Source of the DNA: Valencia hispanica
Lineage: Eukaryota; Chordata; Actinopteri; Cyprinodontiformes; Valenciidae
Reading direction: 5' to 3'
Length of the DNA stretch: 64,000 bases
Assembly (NCBI GenBank): GCA_963556495.2
Contig: OY747705.1
Location: forward strand, 36,514,298 to 36,578,297
Position numbers and translations under genes: made by a program. Shown here piece after piece: positions 1 to 11,235 of this stretch (its first letter is position 1; each line of letters opens with the position of its first letter). Below the pieces are notes generated by a model. The model saw only the letters and a program-made list of their open reading frames with translations. It was not told where the DNA came from and did no database searches.

Positions 1-690
1 TGAGTGTTGTATGCTTTGTGTTTTATTATTTGTACTTGTTGGTTGCAACCAGAAGCAGTATATTGTATTATTTCCGGGCTTGTTGTATTGTCCGCTGTGG
101 TTGGCTCGCGTGTCTGTTTAGGCAGCTCGCGTGGCCTCCCGTTGATTCCCTTTTACTGTCAACCCCCTTCCCTTTGTCCAAGCCACCATTGCTAATTGAA
201 GCCAGCATTTGTTGAATCCCAACGCGGGCTTTCTTTGTCTCCCTTTGTGAGCTGATTGCGCCAATTGATAAGATTTGATTTAGTGATGACAGGAGAGGGT
301 GTAAGCTAAACTAACACAGTGTAAGCTTAACACGCCGTAACTCCTCCCCTCAACGTTAACTGTTCTATATTTTTGCATGCGTTAAAAGAGATGGAAATTA
401 TAAATTAAATGTTTGGCTGTAAGGTTGATCTATTTTCTTAATAAATTTCCTTAGTTAACGAGAAGTTTCCTGTTCCTCTTCAGTGTGTGTACAGTTAATA
501 ATATCCTCGTGGACGGACTCTGCCTTTCAGAAGAGACTGTCTGTTTGGTTTATTTAAAAGTATCTCGAATCAGAGATTGGTGCCCCGATTATCTTTAATA
601 AACAGATTAAACTTGAACGTCATCAATAATTATATTAATATATTGATAATAATTATTGATGCTCAGATAAATTAGACACTTAATGCTTAT
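1..690 (+). repeat. LTR-like repeat, copy 1 (cut by window edge)
   Basis: This block matches, in inverted orientation, the repeat near 43.35-44.06 kb. Shared stretches include the T-rich start, the GTTGCAACC segment, the CCACCATTGCTAAT segment near 183, GCATGCGTTA near 377, and GAGATTGGTGCCCC ending at 586. An AT-rich palindrome with perfect 13-bp arms (621-633 and 649-661) follows. AATAAA motifs occur near 440 and 598. Its long non-coding, promoter-like character suggests an LTR of an ERV or Gypsy-type element whose 5' part lies outside the window. The family is not recognised by name. Confidence 0.55.
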
Positions 691-814
691 GCTGAGTCAA
701 TTACAATATTAATATTATTGTAATTGTATTTTTCTGTTACTGTAACTGACTGGTATTGGATGGAACGACCTTTACATAACGAACACGAGCGTCAGAAATA
801 GGAAGGTGAAGCAG
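691..814. other. Unassigned AT-rich spacer
   Basis: Between the LTR-like repeat and the L2 tail there is AT-rich sequence with a short palindrome (TTACAATATTAATATTATTGTAA near 700-722). No coding or repeat signature is seen. Confidence 0.3.
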
Positions 815-1658
815 AGATCGCGCTAGACAATTTTATTTGTATAAGCACACGTTCAACAACAAGGTAATTTAATGTGCTTTACATGATTAGAGGACAAAGT
901 AAAAACAACAATAAAGAATAAAACATACACAGAGCATATGATACGTAAAACATTACTCAAAAGCAGACATGAATTTATGATAAAGTAAAAATAGCAATGA
1001 AGCATGAAGCACACAAAACATCAGCATCTTTGCAGTGATCTGGAAGTTTGTTCCAGATTAGAGAAGCATCGAAACTGAATGCTGCTTCTTCATGTTTGGT
1101 TCTGATTCTAGGGATGTGAAGTAAACTGGAATTAGAGGACCTGAGTGGTCTGGGGCGTTGGTATAATGACAGTAGATCTTCAAGATACTGTGGCACTAGG
1201 CCATTCAATGATTAATAAACTAGAAACAGTATAAGTCTATTCTCTGAGCTACAGGGAGCCAGTGTACAGACTTTAGAACTTGGGTGATGTGCTCTAACTT
1301 CCTGGTTCTAGTGAGGACATGAGCTGTCTAATTGACTTGAAGAAATTATCTTCAGGGGACAGAAGGCAGACCTTGTTATTGTCTTTATGTGACCCTGGAG
1401 GTTCAGGTCTGAGTCCATTACTACAGCTAGATTTTGGGCCTGATCAGTATTTTCTAGCTGTATTAACTGAAGCTGTGATCACTCCTCTTTAGATCCAAAA
1501 GTAATTACTTCTCTTTTGTTTCTTTTCAGCTAGAGAATGTTATGCATTGATTTGCTCGATGCATTTACTTAGGGCTTGGATGGGTTCAAAGTCACCTGGT
1601 GACATTGTATTGTAGAGCTGAGTATCCTCTGGATTGTTATGGTAGCTAATTATTAAAT

Positions 1659-1666
1659 ATTGGTTG
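1659..1666. repeat. 8-bp target duplication, left copy
   Basis: ATTGGTTG directly before the hAT end, repeated exactly at 2934-2941. An 8-bp duplication is the hAT hallmark. It duplicates L2 RT coding sequence. Confidence 0.85.
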
Positions 1667-2933
1667 TAGGGATGGGCATTCATTAAAACTGTCTTCATCG
1701 ATCATCGGGAGAATTAACGATCGATTTTCAATTAATCATTGATATTTTTATATTAAAATTCAGTGTTAATAGGCTATATTAAAATGCAGTGAGAATAGAA
1801 AAATAGCGTGTTTCCTCATTGAGATCTTCATTACAAGTGGGACACCTATTGTGGCAGTTAAAGGAATTAATTCACGGTAGTTGCACAAAGAAAATATGCG
1901 CTATCAGCAGCGGAGCCGACAGCTAAAAGATGATATTAACACAACTGACCCTCATATTCTTTTCTTCTCCAAAAAAAAAAAAAAAAAAAAGTCATGTTAA
2001 ACAATAACTTAATAAAATATATATATAATACATATAGGTGTTATAGTTTTGTGTTACATTTGGCAAAAAGAGTCGAGAAAGAGGATGAGAGAGATCAGCG
2101 TACCTAACAATAAATTAGGCTCATTAACAGAGTAAAAATGACAAAAAAAAAGAAAAAAAGAAACCGTAACTTATATACAACTTTAGCACCAGTCTACTGA
2201 TTTTTGTTGAGAAAGATGAGCATGTTAACATGCGCTGGGGTCAGAAGCGAAAGCAGCCTGGTGACCAGACTGACGGTCCAGGCTGCTTTCGCGTCGGACC
2301 TGCAGCGCCGTGATCACCTGCTGTGAGGGGACAGATGTCGCTGTGATACGCATACCTCCATGCTAACTTGGCAAGCCTCTGGAATCTTGTTTAATTTATT
2401 TTCCACCAGTCTGTAGGGGTGCAATCCAGGGGTGGCGGAGCCTCCCTCAGAAAGTAATTGGTGAGTAAGTTTCTCTGCTCGTTGTGCATCTCGGCTCCTC
2501 TATGCTAACACCGACTTGATGCTAGGTTGAGACCAAGAGCAGGATGCTCTGCTTCTAACCAGGGTCGGAAGTGTGTTCAAGTAATTATACACAGTTTCGC
2601 AGTGTTGGCAGTGAACCGAGACTTTTTTGTTTGTTTGTTTTTTTTGGTCAAAGTGGTCCTACGCCACACTTGTCTGCGACCTCTTCATGACAATGCTACT
2701 TTTGAAATACACAGAAACTCGCAAAAAACTGAGTCGGCCTGTGGGTTTTATTTTCAGTCATAGCCCTCATCTGGTAAAGTGTTTAATTACTGCCACATAG
2801 CAAAATTAATTGCATTCCTTCAAAACTCACACTACGCAACAGAACTTGCGTTAATTGATCGGTAAAAAAAAAGTCATTGATTAAATTCTTAATGATCAAT
2901 TAATTGATCGTCGGTTAATTATGCCCATCCCTA
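1667..2933. mobile_element. Non-autonomous hAT element (1,267 bp)
   Basis: The ends are inverted copies of TAGGGATGGGCAT (1667-1679 and 2921-2933), flanked by a perfect 8-bp duplication. Subterminal zones at both ends are rich in ATCGAT/TTAATTGATC words, as often seen for hAT transposase binding regions. The interior has no transposase-like ORF; it includes an inverted pair AGCAGCCTGG/CCAGGCTGCT near 2251-2287. It is therefore a non-autonomous derivative. It sits in the RT domain of L2 copy A just upstream of the YADD region, so it is younger than that LINE. Confidence 0.85.
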
Positions 2934-2941
2934 ATTGGTTG
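2934..2941. repeat. 8-bp target duplication, right copy
   Basis: ATTGGTTG, exact copy of 1659-1666; after it the minus-strand L2 reading is picked up again. Confidence 0.85.
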
Positions 2942-3845
2942 TTAGAATCCAGGGTAGTGGTAGCATGTAGATATTAAATAAGAAGGGCCCCAGGATGGAG
3001 CCCTGAGTCACACCACATATGATTTCTGTTCGTTCTGTTGAAAAGTTTCTTATTGAAACAAAGTCCCTGTTCTTTAGGTAAGACTTAAACCAGCCAGATA
3101 CTGTACCAGAGAGACCCAACCCATCCCTCCAGTCGTTCCAACAGTGCATCATGATCAACAATGTCAAATGCTGCACTAAGGTCCAAAAGCACCAGCACTG
3201 TGGTTCTACGACATTTATGCGGATGTCAGTGCAAAATCTGGGCAGTTTCAGGGCTGTGGTGAGCACGGAAAACCAGACTGAAAAACATCAAAGTGGTAGG
3301 AGGGGAGCTCTGCAGAGGGCGAGGCTCTCGGCTGAGTATGTAAGGTCTGAGGAGGAGATGGGTGGAAAAGGCAGGGTTAGGTGGGAGCTGGCGTTTCAGC
3401 AACCCCAAGAACTACCAGCAGAGACTCAAAGATTACTCTAACATGAGTGAAGAGCAACACTTCAGGCATGTTTTTAATCAGGGAAAGACAGGTTCTCAGG
3501 AAATTAAGCTTCAGAAAGTCTATTTAGCATAATACCTCGCCTTTAAGGAAAGCTGTGATTAGGATATAAAGACAGCAAGAGAAGGAGTTTTATTGGTTAA
3601 TGATTTCTTCAAGGTTTTTTTGTTTAATTCATGGAATTCTGATATTTTTTCTTCATTGGTGTTAATTGGGTATAACATTGGTAGTTGGTTCGGTGCTTCG
3701 GTACAGACCGACCGTCTAATTGTTAGAATCTTTTCAGTGAAAAAGCTGGCAAATTCATAGCACGCCCTGGTAGAATTTAGTACAGGGGCTACTGTCATCG
3801 GAGGATTAGTTATACTTTTGCTGTGGAAGGAATTTTCACTCAAAA

Positions 3846-4979
3846 TAGGAGTCCTAGCTTACTATGGTGCCAATACACTAGCTAGGAACCAACACGTCCC
3901 CAAATCCTTCCAGTGAAAACCCCCCAGCTGAGCGAAGATTGTGAGGTGTGTCTTGGCTTTTATCGAAACAGCATTGAATAATCATGAACACAAAGGAGTG
4001 GTTTAAACATCTTCAACAAATCTAAAATAGACAACATTATTTATGCATACACACAGAGTAACCTTATTGGTTCATTCACATTGTTGCTGGGTTGTCTCCT
4101 AAGATATGCAAGTCTAATTAATTACCTTTCTGTTATTCTACTTCAGTATCGTGACTTTACAAACCAGCTCTAACTAGATTTTCTGCTGACCATTCTTTCT
4201 TGCATCCTTCCATTGTCAATTTTATGGTGATGCTTCCTGCACCCTAGGCCTGTGGTTTCTTACTCAATTTCCTGTCATAGGCTATGTTCACAGAAAGACA
4301 CTTTACTATTGAAAGTTAAATGCCACACTCAATTAAAAGAATACATATTATATACACATAAGGATACCCTGAAATAAAAAGATAAATCATGACATATATC
4401 GTCCATATTGATACAAACTCTTACTACAAGTCACTTTTGGATAATACTGATGTAAAAAAAGGCCTAAGCTTTAAGAAAAATAAAAACATAAAATATCATC
4501 AGCATCTTCTTAAAACTGTGGTTTGGGAATTTATTTATCAATCAAAGTTTTATATATCTTTAAAATGATAGTGGGGTTAAGGTTACTTTCGTTTTTAATA
4601 CTTATAACTTTCTGGTTCTCAAATTTAATTGAGTTAATGAAGCCAATATTATAATCTATTCAAAAGAAACAATGTTCAAAGATAAAAAGTTTTTATCATT
4701 TAAAGGAATCATAAAAATGGCTTATATGATTTATTATAAAGTTTATGCTACTTTCTAAACAATTTATAATCTTTTGCAGTTCAGATATCCTCTTCTGGCT
4801 ATATCCTGTTTTTCTGTGCTAGTCTGGGTGGAAAGGTTAGACATCCTGTCCTAAAGTTCCTGTGTTTATCTAACTTAGCTGTATGGACATGACAAACATC
4901 TCTTTACGCAGTAAAAACACCTCAAAGCAGTTATAATAAAATCACCTGGCCCTGGCCTTTGTTGGAAGCTTGGACTCGG
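3846..4979. other. Unassigned AT-rich DNA
   Basis: About 1.1 kb of AT-rich sequence with short A and T runs. No ORF with recognisable protein similarity, no clear terminal repeats and no tandem array. Confidence 0.4.
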
Positions 4980-5471
4980 CGCTCTGCATTGCGCGGGATC
5001 AGGACTTGGGAGCTGGTACAACTTGGTGTCCAGGTGCTGGCTGAGCTTGGCCTGGGGCTATCGGTGGGGCGCCCCGACGTGGGGCAGGGGTGGGGAGCTG
5101 GGATGTTGACGGTGGGGATTGGCCTAGGGTAGTGGTGGCGCGTGGCGGCCGGTCCCTTGTTGGGTCACTGCTGGGGGGTGAGGCGCCCTTGGGCCCCGGC
5201 TCTCCCGGTCCATGGACCGGCCCGCCCTGACACGGCTGGTTGCCGGCGGGGTCTGTAGGCTTGTCACTGCTGCCCCCCGTGCCCCTGCATAGTAGCCCCT
5301 GGACGTTCCCCTGGGGTTCTCCTCTGCTCCTCTCTGGGGGATGCGGTCGGCCCCGTCCTGGTCCGCCTGGGGCTCTGGGGGTCCTTTGGACGTCTTGGCT
5401 CCGATCTCCTTCATGTCTGCATCGATTCCTGGGAGACGGATTGATGCCTGCTCACACCAGCTATTGAACAC
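4980..5471 (-). other. GC-rich block with an open minus-strand frame
   Basis: Base composition jumps to high GC at about 4955-5420 with sharp borders against AT-rich flanks. The longest frame is on the minus strand (5471-5124): 115 codons, rich in proline, glycine, arginine and charged residues, opening with MFNSWCEQASIRLPG and containing ADMKEIG. I do not recognise it. The GC shift and absence of splice or regulatory context suggest part of a repeat (for example a LINE 5' region or ORF1) rather than a host gene, but a CpG-island-like promoter fragment cannot be excluded. Confidence 0.3.
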
Positions 5472-6289
5472 TCTTATTGAGAAACCTTATATGCACCAGC
5501 ATGCTCACACACACACATACAGATGTGGGTATGAAAAATGTCCGCCTTTTTCAGCTGATACTCCTGCAGTATCAGTGCAGTATTGTCGCGTTTTGATTGC
5601 GTTACTATCAGCTTAACAAATTCGGCCACAACATACGTCATTACGTCCCTTGTCCTGACGTAGCGAGTGGAAACACCCCTGCTCCAAGCGGTCATTCAAT
5701 TTCTGCAATCGTGAATCTATCCACCAGGAGGCGCAGAAGTGCAAGCCTCTGTAGTCTGTAGGTTGGATAACATAGGCGGTGGGCTGATGCCGTGTATCTG
5801 CTTTAGTTTTTGAAAATAATGATTTCCTTTGAGGGAACCCCTGGATCTTTTAAATTTTTTAGCTTTGTCTTTATCAGATTTTGTTTGGTGGCACTCGTAA
5901 TTCTTGCAATATTTTTAATAATCATAGATTAAAGACAAAACAAAACACAAAATCATCATTGAGGGGAAGATCATTATCAATTGTTTTGACTTCAAAGAAA
6001 ATAAATTATGTACTATACTAAACCATTTTGTTAGGGATGTTTCATATCCATAAATGTACATTTCAGAATACTTCACCATCATGTAAGTTATTTTTGATAG
6101 AGGTGGATTATTATTTTAAGTCTCTTAATTTAATTACAAATAAGAAATGTATATCAGTAATGAACATCTATTCAGAAATGTTTAACGGATAATATGTCAC
6201 TATAACTATATTTCTCATGGGATACATTATTGTTATAGCAAATGTGAGCTGGAAAGACTGAAATGTTGTTGCTACAATTTTAAGTTGTT
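5472..6289. other. Unassigned intergenic DNA
   Basis: Short CA run near 5508-5520, otherwise AT-rich sequence without recognised coding or repeat structure. Confidence 0.35.
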
Positions 6290-6295
6290 CGTTTC

Positions 6296-6376
6296 AGAAC
6301 ATCAGCTGATGTAAACAATGCGGACACGTCGGAAAACCTAAATATCATGAGCGAAATAAGGACCTTACGTTTGAAG
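6296..6376 (+). other. Possible exon ending in a strong splice donor
   Basis: An open stretch after a TTTCAG acceptor-like site runs to CTTACGTTTGAAG followed by GTGAGT (a consensus donor). It could be a 5' exon belonging to the Tc1-like transposase 0.8 kb downstream or a chance match. The encoded piece is too short to place in a family. Confidence 0.2.
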
Positions 6377-7138
6377 GTGAGTATTAACGTTGCTCGAATA
6401 TGCTAGCTATGCTATTTATTTGATGTATAACTTTGGCGAGGTTTATTTTGTGTAATGTTAGGTCTTGTTAACTGGCGTAAGTAATTAGGCCTAGCAGATT
6501 TATTACTGCTCACTACTACCGCGGATGCTATTTTTGGGTCTATTTCTGAACTGATAATTGTATAGCCTAGTACTAGTGAGTCTAATAAGTGACTGATTTA
6601 TTAGATGTAACAGTCAACTGTTAATTTAACTGCTAAAGAACACATTTACAGGAACAAATTAAACGATCCAAGAAAAATGATAGCATAAACATTATAGGCC
6701 TACTATTGTTTTCTCCATCATGTGTTCTTGTCTTGGACACACTAGCTGATGAGAAGGATTTGATAAATATGACCCCCAGTCATCTTCAAATGACCTATTG
6801 CCACAGTTTGTGAATGTTAGCTCATCAACGTACGAGTAATGAAGGAAAAAATGCATTAATTTCCTGGAAATTCAAGCAATTTTTCACGATAAAAAAGGAG
6901 AGGGGGGAGCACTCTTAACAGTGCAATGCAATCTTTATTTGCCAGCGAACAACCTATTAGCTGATACAACAATACTAATAAAGTAAGCTACAAAATAATA
7001 GTACCGACTACTACTTACTGTACTGAATTGGGAAGTAAATCATCAGTGTTGTGTAGACCATGATGTTACCATAACATCAACCCTGTTGTTTGATCACATT
7101 ATGTTTTATCACATAACGTTGAGTTAAGTTCCAGAGGT
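6377..7138. other. Unassigned DNA upstream of transposase pseudogene
   Basis: AT-rich, no recognised ORF. The 5' end of the Tc1-like element must lie here or further upstream, but no terminal inverted repeat could be identified by eye. Confidence 0.3.
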
Positions 7139-7689
7139 TTGCGCGACAAGATTGCAGTGGAACATGGAGTGCAACTTTGTTCATCTACTGTACGCCGTGC
7201 CCGCAGAAGACTTGGATGGAAATACACAAAAGCCCGTGTCTCTCCAATGGTTAAGGACAAAAACAAAGAGACCAGACTACAACAAGCACTGCAGAGGCTG
7301 CAGACTGGCGAAACATGGCATTATGTGTTGTTCACAGATGAATCGACTGTTGCATTAGAGCATTACGCAAGATTTAGTCTGTATAGAAAAGATCAAAGTT
7401 TGTAGGCCTACACCAAAGCATCCTTTGAAAATGCATGTGTGGGGATTCATTTACTTCCAGAATGAGATCATAGAAAAATGTGCAGCACCATATATAACTA
7501 GACATTTCTGTACGAACCAACGCTTCTTTCAGGACAGAAAACCTAAACATTCAGCATCTGCAGATTTTATTGCCTCCAAAGGAATCACCTGGGTCAAAAC
7601 GCCACCAGAGTCCCCTGATTTAAACCCAATCGAGATTGTCTGGCATTCAATGAAGGACTTCATTTGTAAGGAGGCAAAACCAGGTACGA

Positions 7690-7694
7690 AGCAG
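7690..7694. repeat. 5-bp target duplication (AGCAG), left
   Basis: AGCAG flanks the LTR on both sides (also 8473-8477), inside the transposase frame. Confidence 0.8.
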
Positions 7695-8472
7695 TGTCAT
7701 GTTTGCTGGGTTTAATGACTCAAAGGCAGTACCAGATTCAGAAAACCAGACTGTATTGTTTGGATATGATAAAGTTATTGTAACAGAATAAGAAGTCCTT
7801 GGTTGATTGCTGGGGAAGAACGAGTCCACGGTGGCAGACGGAGGAACTGCAGCAGAGAAGGAGATGTGAGAAGGTGAGGCGATATTGTGAGGCAGAGAGA
7901 GTGGATAGTTACTCACGGGGTGAGTAACTATCCACTCTCGGATGATATCCGATCTTGGAGGGGGTATGCAGGATCCGAAACCAGGAAGTGAACGGAGGCT
8001 GATGTTGTGCTAGGTGGTGTGTGATAGCAGGTGGAGCGGGCAGACGGACAGGCGGGTGGAGAATAGGCAGACCAGCGGAGGAGACGGAGCAGAAACTGAC
8101 TGGGAGGAAATCCAGAGCGATCGGTAAGCTGTTTCCGGAAGGCTTCACCGTAGGAACGGAGATCAGAAAAGGAAACCAACTTTGGAGCATCAGAGAGTCT
8201 GGATCGGGACCTGGGAGGAAACCAGGAAGGATTAGCGCACCGAAGAAACACAGAATAATCTCTTCTGGAAATATTGGCTGGCCGTGTTACCACGCTGGAA
8301 GCGAGAACCATCTGGCGTTAGCTTGCAGTCTCCGTTCCTCTTTGAAGCTGGAGATGATGAGCCTGAATGAGCAGCACCTGTCACCAATCAGCCACGCCCC
8401 TGCAGAGAGGTTAGGAGAGCACACACACACACACACACAGCAGAAACACCGACAGAGACATGGATCCTAACA
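7695..8472 (-). mobile_element. Solo LTR, 778 bp, family LTR-X
   Basis: Read on the minus strand it begins TGTTAGGATCC and ends AACATGACA, the TG...CA ends of LTRs, with a 5-bp AGCAG duplication. The minus-strand start region carries a GT run (8421-8440) and CTCTCC, then a segment CTCCAGCTT...TGGTTCTCG...AGCGTGGTA that is also found in the plus-strand LTR at 25,295-26,149, so both belong to one family. No internal retroelement genes flank it, so it is a solo LTR left by recombination. An inverted 18-bp duplication (GAGTGGATAGTTACTCAC and its complement) at 7899-7938 makes a hairpin inside. Confidence 0.8.
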
Positions 8473-8477
8473 AGCAG
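8473..8477. repeat. 5-bp target duplication (AGCAG), right
   Basis: Exact copy of 7690-7694; the transposase frame continues directly from here. Confidence 0.8.
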
Positions 8478-8609
8478 GAGCTTATTCAAGCTATTAAGAC
8501 ATTCTGGACAAGCAGACTGACCCAAGAAACATGTAACAACATCATCACAGGTCTTAATAAAGCAGTTCAACTTGTTGTTAGCAATGGCGGTGGGCATACT
8601 GGAAAGTGA

Positions 8610-9235
8610 CCTTTCCATTCATTATCCTGTATTATTATCCTGTAAGTTGTATTTATCTGTATATATATATATTATAAAATTATAAAGTAGATTATATTGC
8701 TGACCAAAGTGCTGTACAAAATAAGCTAATATACAATATCAGTATAACAATATAACAACAGTAAAAGTATATAATATGATAACAATATGAGTGAATAAGC
8801 CAGGGTGACGCATCTGCCCTCAAGGAATGTTTTTAACAAGCAATCGGAGAAGGGGCTGGGGTGGACGCATGTCAGTAGTCCGTTTTTTTTACTGTGAGAA
8901 GACCCGAACATTTATCAATCATTTGAACTGTCACTTGTTTGCATTGGCATATTGATTTTTTATCTTTATTTAAAGTTGTAGCAACAACATTTCTGTCTTG
9001 TTTGATTCTCGCTATTGTCTTACTGTAGCCTAAAAGATTTTCTGTTTTACTATGTTGTAAACATTTTTAGGCTTTACATGCAAAACATTTTCTCCACAAG
9101 CAAAAATGGCAAAAAGCAACTCCATCTTTCTCTGGTTTTAAAATGGAAATTAACTCTCTCCTTACATCTCTTCACTTGGTAAAAAAAAGAAAAAACAACC
9201 CAAAACAATGATGATGAAATGCACAGCAGTTTCCC
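8610..9235. other. Unassigned AT-rich DNA
   Basis: Contains a short TA run near 8661-8672 and A-rich segments. No coding or terminal-repeat signature recognised. Confidence 0.35.
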
Positions 9236-9445
9236 GATAATTACGCACATCCCACTTTTCAGTTATTTATTTGTAAAAAATGTTTGGAATCATGTATGAT
9301 TTTCGTTCCACTTCTCACGTGTACACCACTTTGTATTGGTCTTTCACGTGGAATTCCAATAAAATTGATTCACGTTTGTGGCTGTAATGTGACAAAATGT
9401 GGAAAAGTTCAAGGGGGCCAAATACTTTTGCAAGCCATGATAGAT
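9236..9445 (-). mobile_element. Terminal fragment of a Tc1-like element
   Basis: The segment ending GTTCAAGGGGGCCAAATACTTTTGCAAG with upstream TTCACGTGGAATTCCAATAAAATTGATT and ACAAAATGTGGAAAAG matches my memory of the terminal region of a common teleost Tc1-like family. Only one end is present. The decayed element at 62.47-63.01 kb appears to belong to the same group. No transposase coding sequence remains here. Confidence 0.5.
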
Positions 9446-9446
9446 A

Positions 9447-9478
<32 letters not shown>
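9444..9478. repeat. (GATT)n microsatellite
   Basis: Seven to eight GATT units, preceded by two GATA units, then an 8-T run. Confidence 0.95.
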
Positions 9479-10263
9479 TTTTTTGCCTGGTTGACCAAGA
9501 GATGGCTCTCAGCAACACCCCCTTTCCATTTTGTTGCCCAAATCCATGTGGGGAGTTTTAGCCTTTAGCCTACATCTTGCTATGTGCAAATTACCGAGCT
9601 AACAGAGATATGTAAACAGAGCGGACATGAGAGCACCCGATGGAATAATCTACTGATCAAACTCAGCTTCCTGAAAGTTATAAACTGCCTCCAGAACCCA
9701 GTTAACGTACAAAAATCTATTCAACAAAAATAGTGATAGCCTACAGTTAAATCTTTTTTTCGCTCAGCCGAGCCTTCTCTGTTTAAAACGTCAGGACTAA
9801 TAAAAATTAAATTTCCGGCACCATTTAAAAAATTAAATTATAAAAAATTTTTTTTTGATGATTCATTTAATTAAATATTTTACAGACTGGGGTCACACGT
9901 AAACAGATATTTTTAAGGAAGATAGTAGGCTAGATTTAAAAAAGGATTACTAAAAAAAAACTTAGTTTAGGCTAATTATTTCATTTAACTGGAGAATATT
10001 AGTTAAGGAATATCTGCGGTTACTAGGCAATATGGAACTAGAGTATTTTGGATGGAGTATTATGGGATTATTATGGGAAAGTATTAAACACCGTTAAACA
10101 CTTTGGCCACTCCGTAACCTAGTCCATGCATTTCATTGTTTATTCTTGTTTTTGTCTGTCTAATTCCCCACACTCTTGTTTTGTCATTTATGTGAAAAAG
10201 TGTAGCCTACCAAATCGGTAGTAGTCTTTTACCTGCCAAAAAACTGACTAATTAATAAACAAC
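9479..10263. other. Unassigned AT-rich DNA
   Basis: A-run and T-run rich intergenic sequence; nothing recognised. Confidence 0.35.
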
Positions 10264-10640
10264 ATGAACCTCATAGAGTTTCAGGCGTTTATTCACAGAA
10301 AACATGCAGAAAGAACATGTGAAAATGTGCGTTTCTTCTCATGGCAAAAGTCACACAATGGTTGTGCACGTATTTCTGAGGGCGCAGCATATGGTGACAA
10401 GCAGTTCGTTGTCGCTTTGTTATCTGTGGGCCATCGTTTGGTCTCCACTTTGGAAAAAGCAGTGTCTCAGGCACGTGGGGCTCTTGTGGCAACATCCTTT
10501 GGTGATATCCTGCAATTACAAACTTTGAAAAAATTAAGCCCGCCCCTTGGGAAAGCCCGCCCCTGTGATACAATCGGCTGATAGTCAGCTGGCAACTGAA
10601 TTATCTTCGGCTGAAAGCTGACTGCGAGTTGGCAAAAAGC
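10264..10640. other. Open frames on both strands, not recognised
   Basis: A 105-codon frame on the plus strand (10264-10581) overlaps a 94-codon minus frame (10573-10289). The minus frame includes a basic stretch (PKWRPNDGPQITKRQR). Neither resembles a protein family I know. Two tandem CCCGCCCCTTGGGAAAG/CCCGCCCCTG motifs at 10540-10566 are GC-box-like. It may be repeat-derived; no function is assigned. Confidence 0.2.
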
Positions 10641-11227
10641 AAACATTTTTCAAAACCCAGGTCTGTAGATGTGGGGTCTCTGGTGTTTACAGATATATTC
10701 TTGGCCTGAGGTTATCATTACTAGATCTTGATTAATCAGTACCATGAGTTTTTCTGTGACATGGTTGTTGTATTTTTATATCCATTTTTGTGTGATGTGG
10801 TTGTGTAGTTCTTAGTTCACGATGTTTGGTTTGTTTTGTCGATGTTCCTTTTTTGGTTTTTGGTTTGTCTTGTTTTTTCCCCTCTCTCTGCCGTCCTTTG
10901 GGTATGGAGGCAGACTTCAATGTTTTCCTGTGTTTTCTTTGTTCCCTTTCCTCTCTTGTATTTTCAACTCACCCTCTCTCTTGACTTTTTGTTTCCTACC
11001 TCTCTTCTTCATCTTCTTTCTTTCTTTCTTCCCCTTTGTTTTCCATCTCCGTGTCCATAACATCAGGAAATAAAAACCCCAGCAATTCATAATAAAGATT
11101 TTTCACACATATATCAAGTGGAGTACTATAGCAAAAGGTGTACTGCTCCGCTTGTGAAAGTAAATCTGTTGGGCTTCTACTTGGTACTCAGACACCAATT
11201 CTGAGCTCCACACTGCCAAACAGGACA
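10641..11227 (+). other. T-rich tract ending in tandem AATAAA motifs
   Basis: Pyrimidine-rich sequence from about 10805 to 11055 leads into GGAAATAAAAACCCC and CATAATAAAGATT (11065-11100). This composition is LTR- or 3'-UTR-like, but no matching partner or protein is visible. Confidence 0.25.
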
Positions 11228-11235
11228 CGTTAATA

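Larger units (their letters stand above)
815..3845 (-). pseudogene. L2-clade LINE copy A, ORF2 remnant split by a hAT element
   Basis: Minus-strand remains of a non-LTR retrotransposon polymerase. From 5' to 3' on the minus strand: an endonuclease-RT linker (3843-3559), an RT piece (3266-2942) with a diverged FDTVDH-like motif A region and a TQGSILGP motif B, then after the hAT insertion the diverged YADD region plus SPGDFEP (about 1658-1560), and the C-terminal tail (1208-975) with RTKHEEAAFSF and WNKLP. The 3' UTR starts with the TTTTATTTGTATA tail at about 830, which also occurs at 46.98 kb. Frameshifts and stops mean no functional ORF. Clade call rests on motif wording typical of fish L2/Maui-like LINEs; exact subfamily not determined. 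Confidence 0.8.
7139..8609 (+). pseudogene. Tc1/mariner-type transposase, broken by frameshift and LTR insertion
   Basis: Would catalyse cut-and-paste transposition in the nucleus through a DDE triad. The first part (7139-7405) has a helix-turn-helix-type segment (STVRRARRRLGWK) and the first catalytic Asp in LFTDES. A frameshift near the A-run at 7386 moves reading to another frame, where PKHPLKMHVWG, then FQDRKPKHSA (second Asp) and PPESPDLNPIEIVW (third acidic residue) follow. At 7690 the frame is cut by a solo LTR. After it, at 8473, coding resumes in phase with QELIQAIKTFW and ends GGGHTGK-stop at 8609. The listed start is a TTG; the true N-terminus is not seen. Non-functional. Confidence 0.8.

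Noticed and set aside
579..600. TGGTGCCCC considered as a retroviral primer-binding site
   Set aside because: Only nine bases are shared among the three copies and they do not extend to an 18-nt match with a tRNA I can name.
7909..8470. Frames of 93-149 codons on both strands
   Set aside because: Entirely within the solo LTR; no protein similarity.
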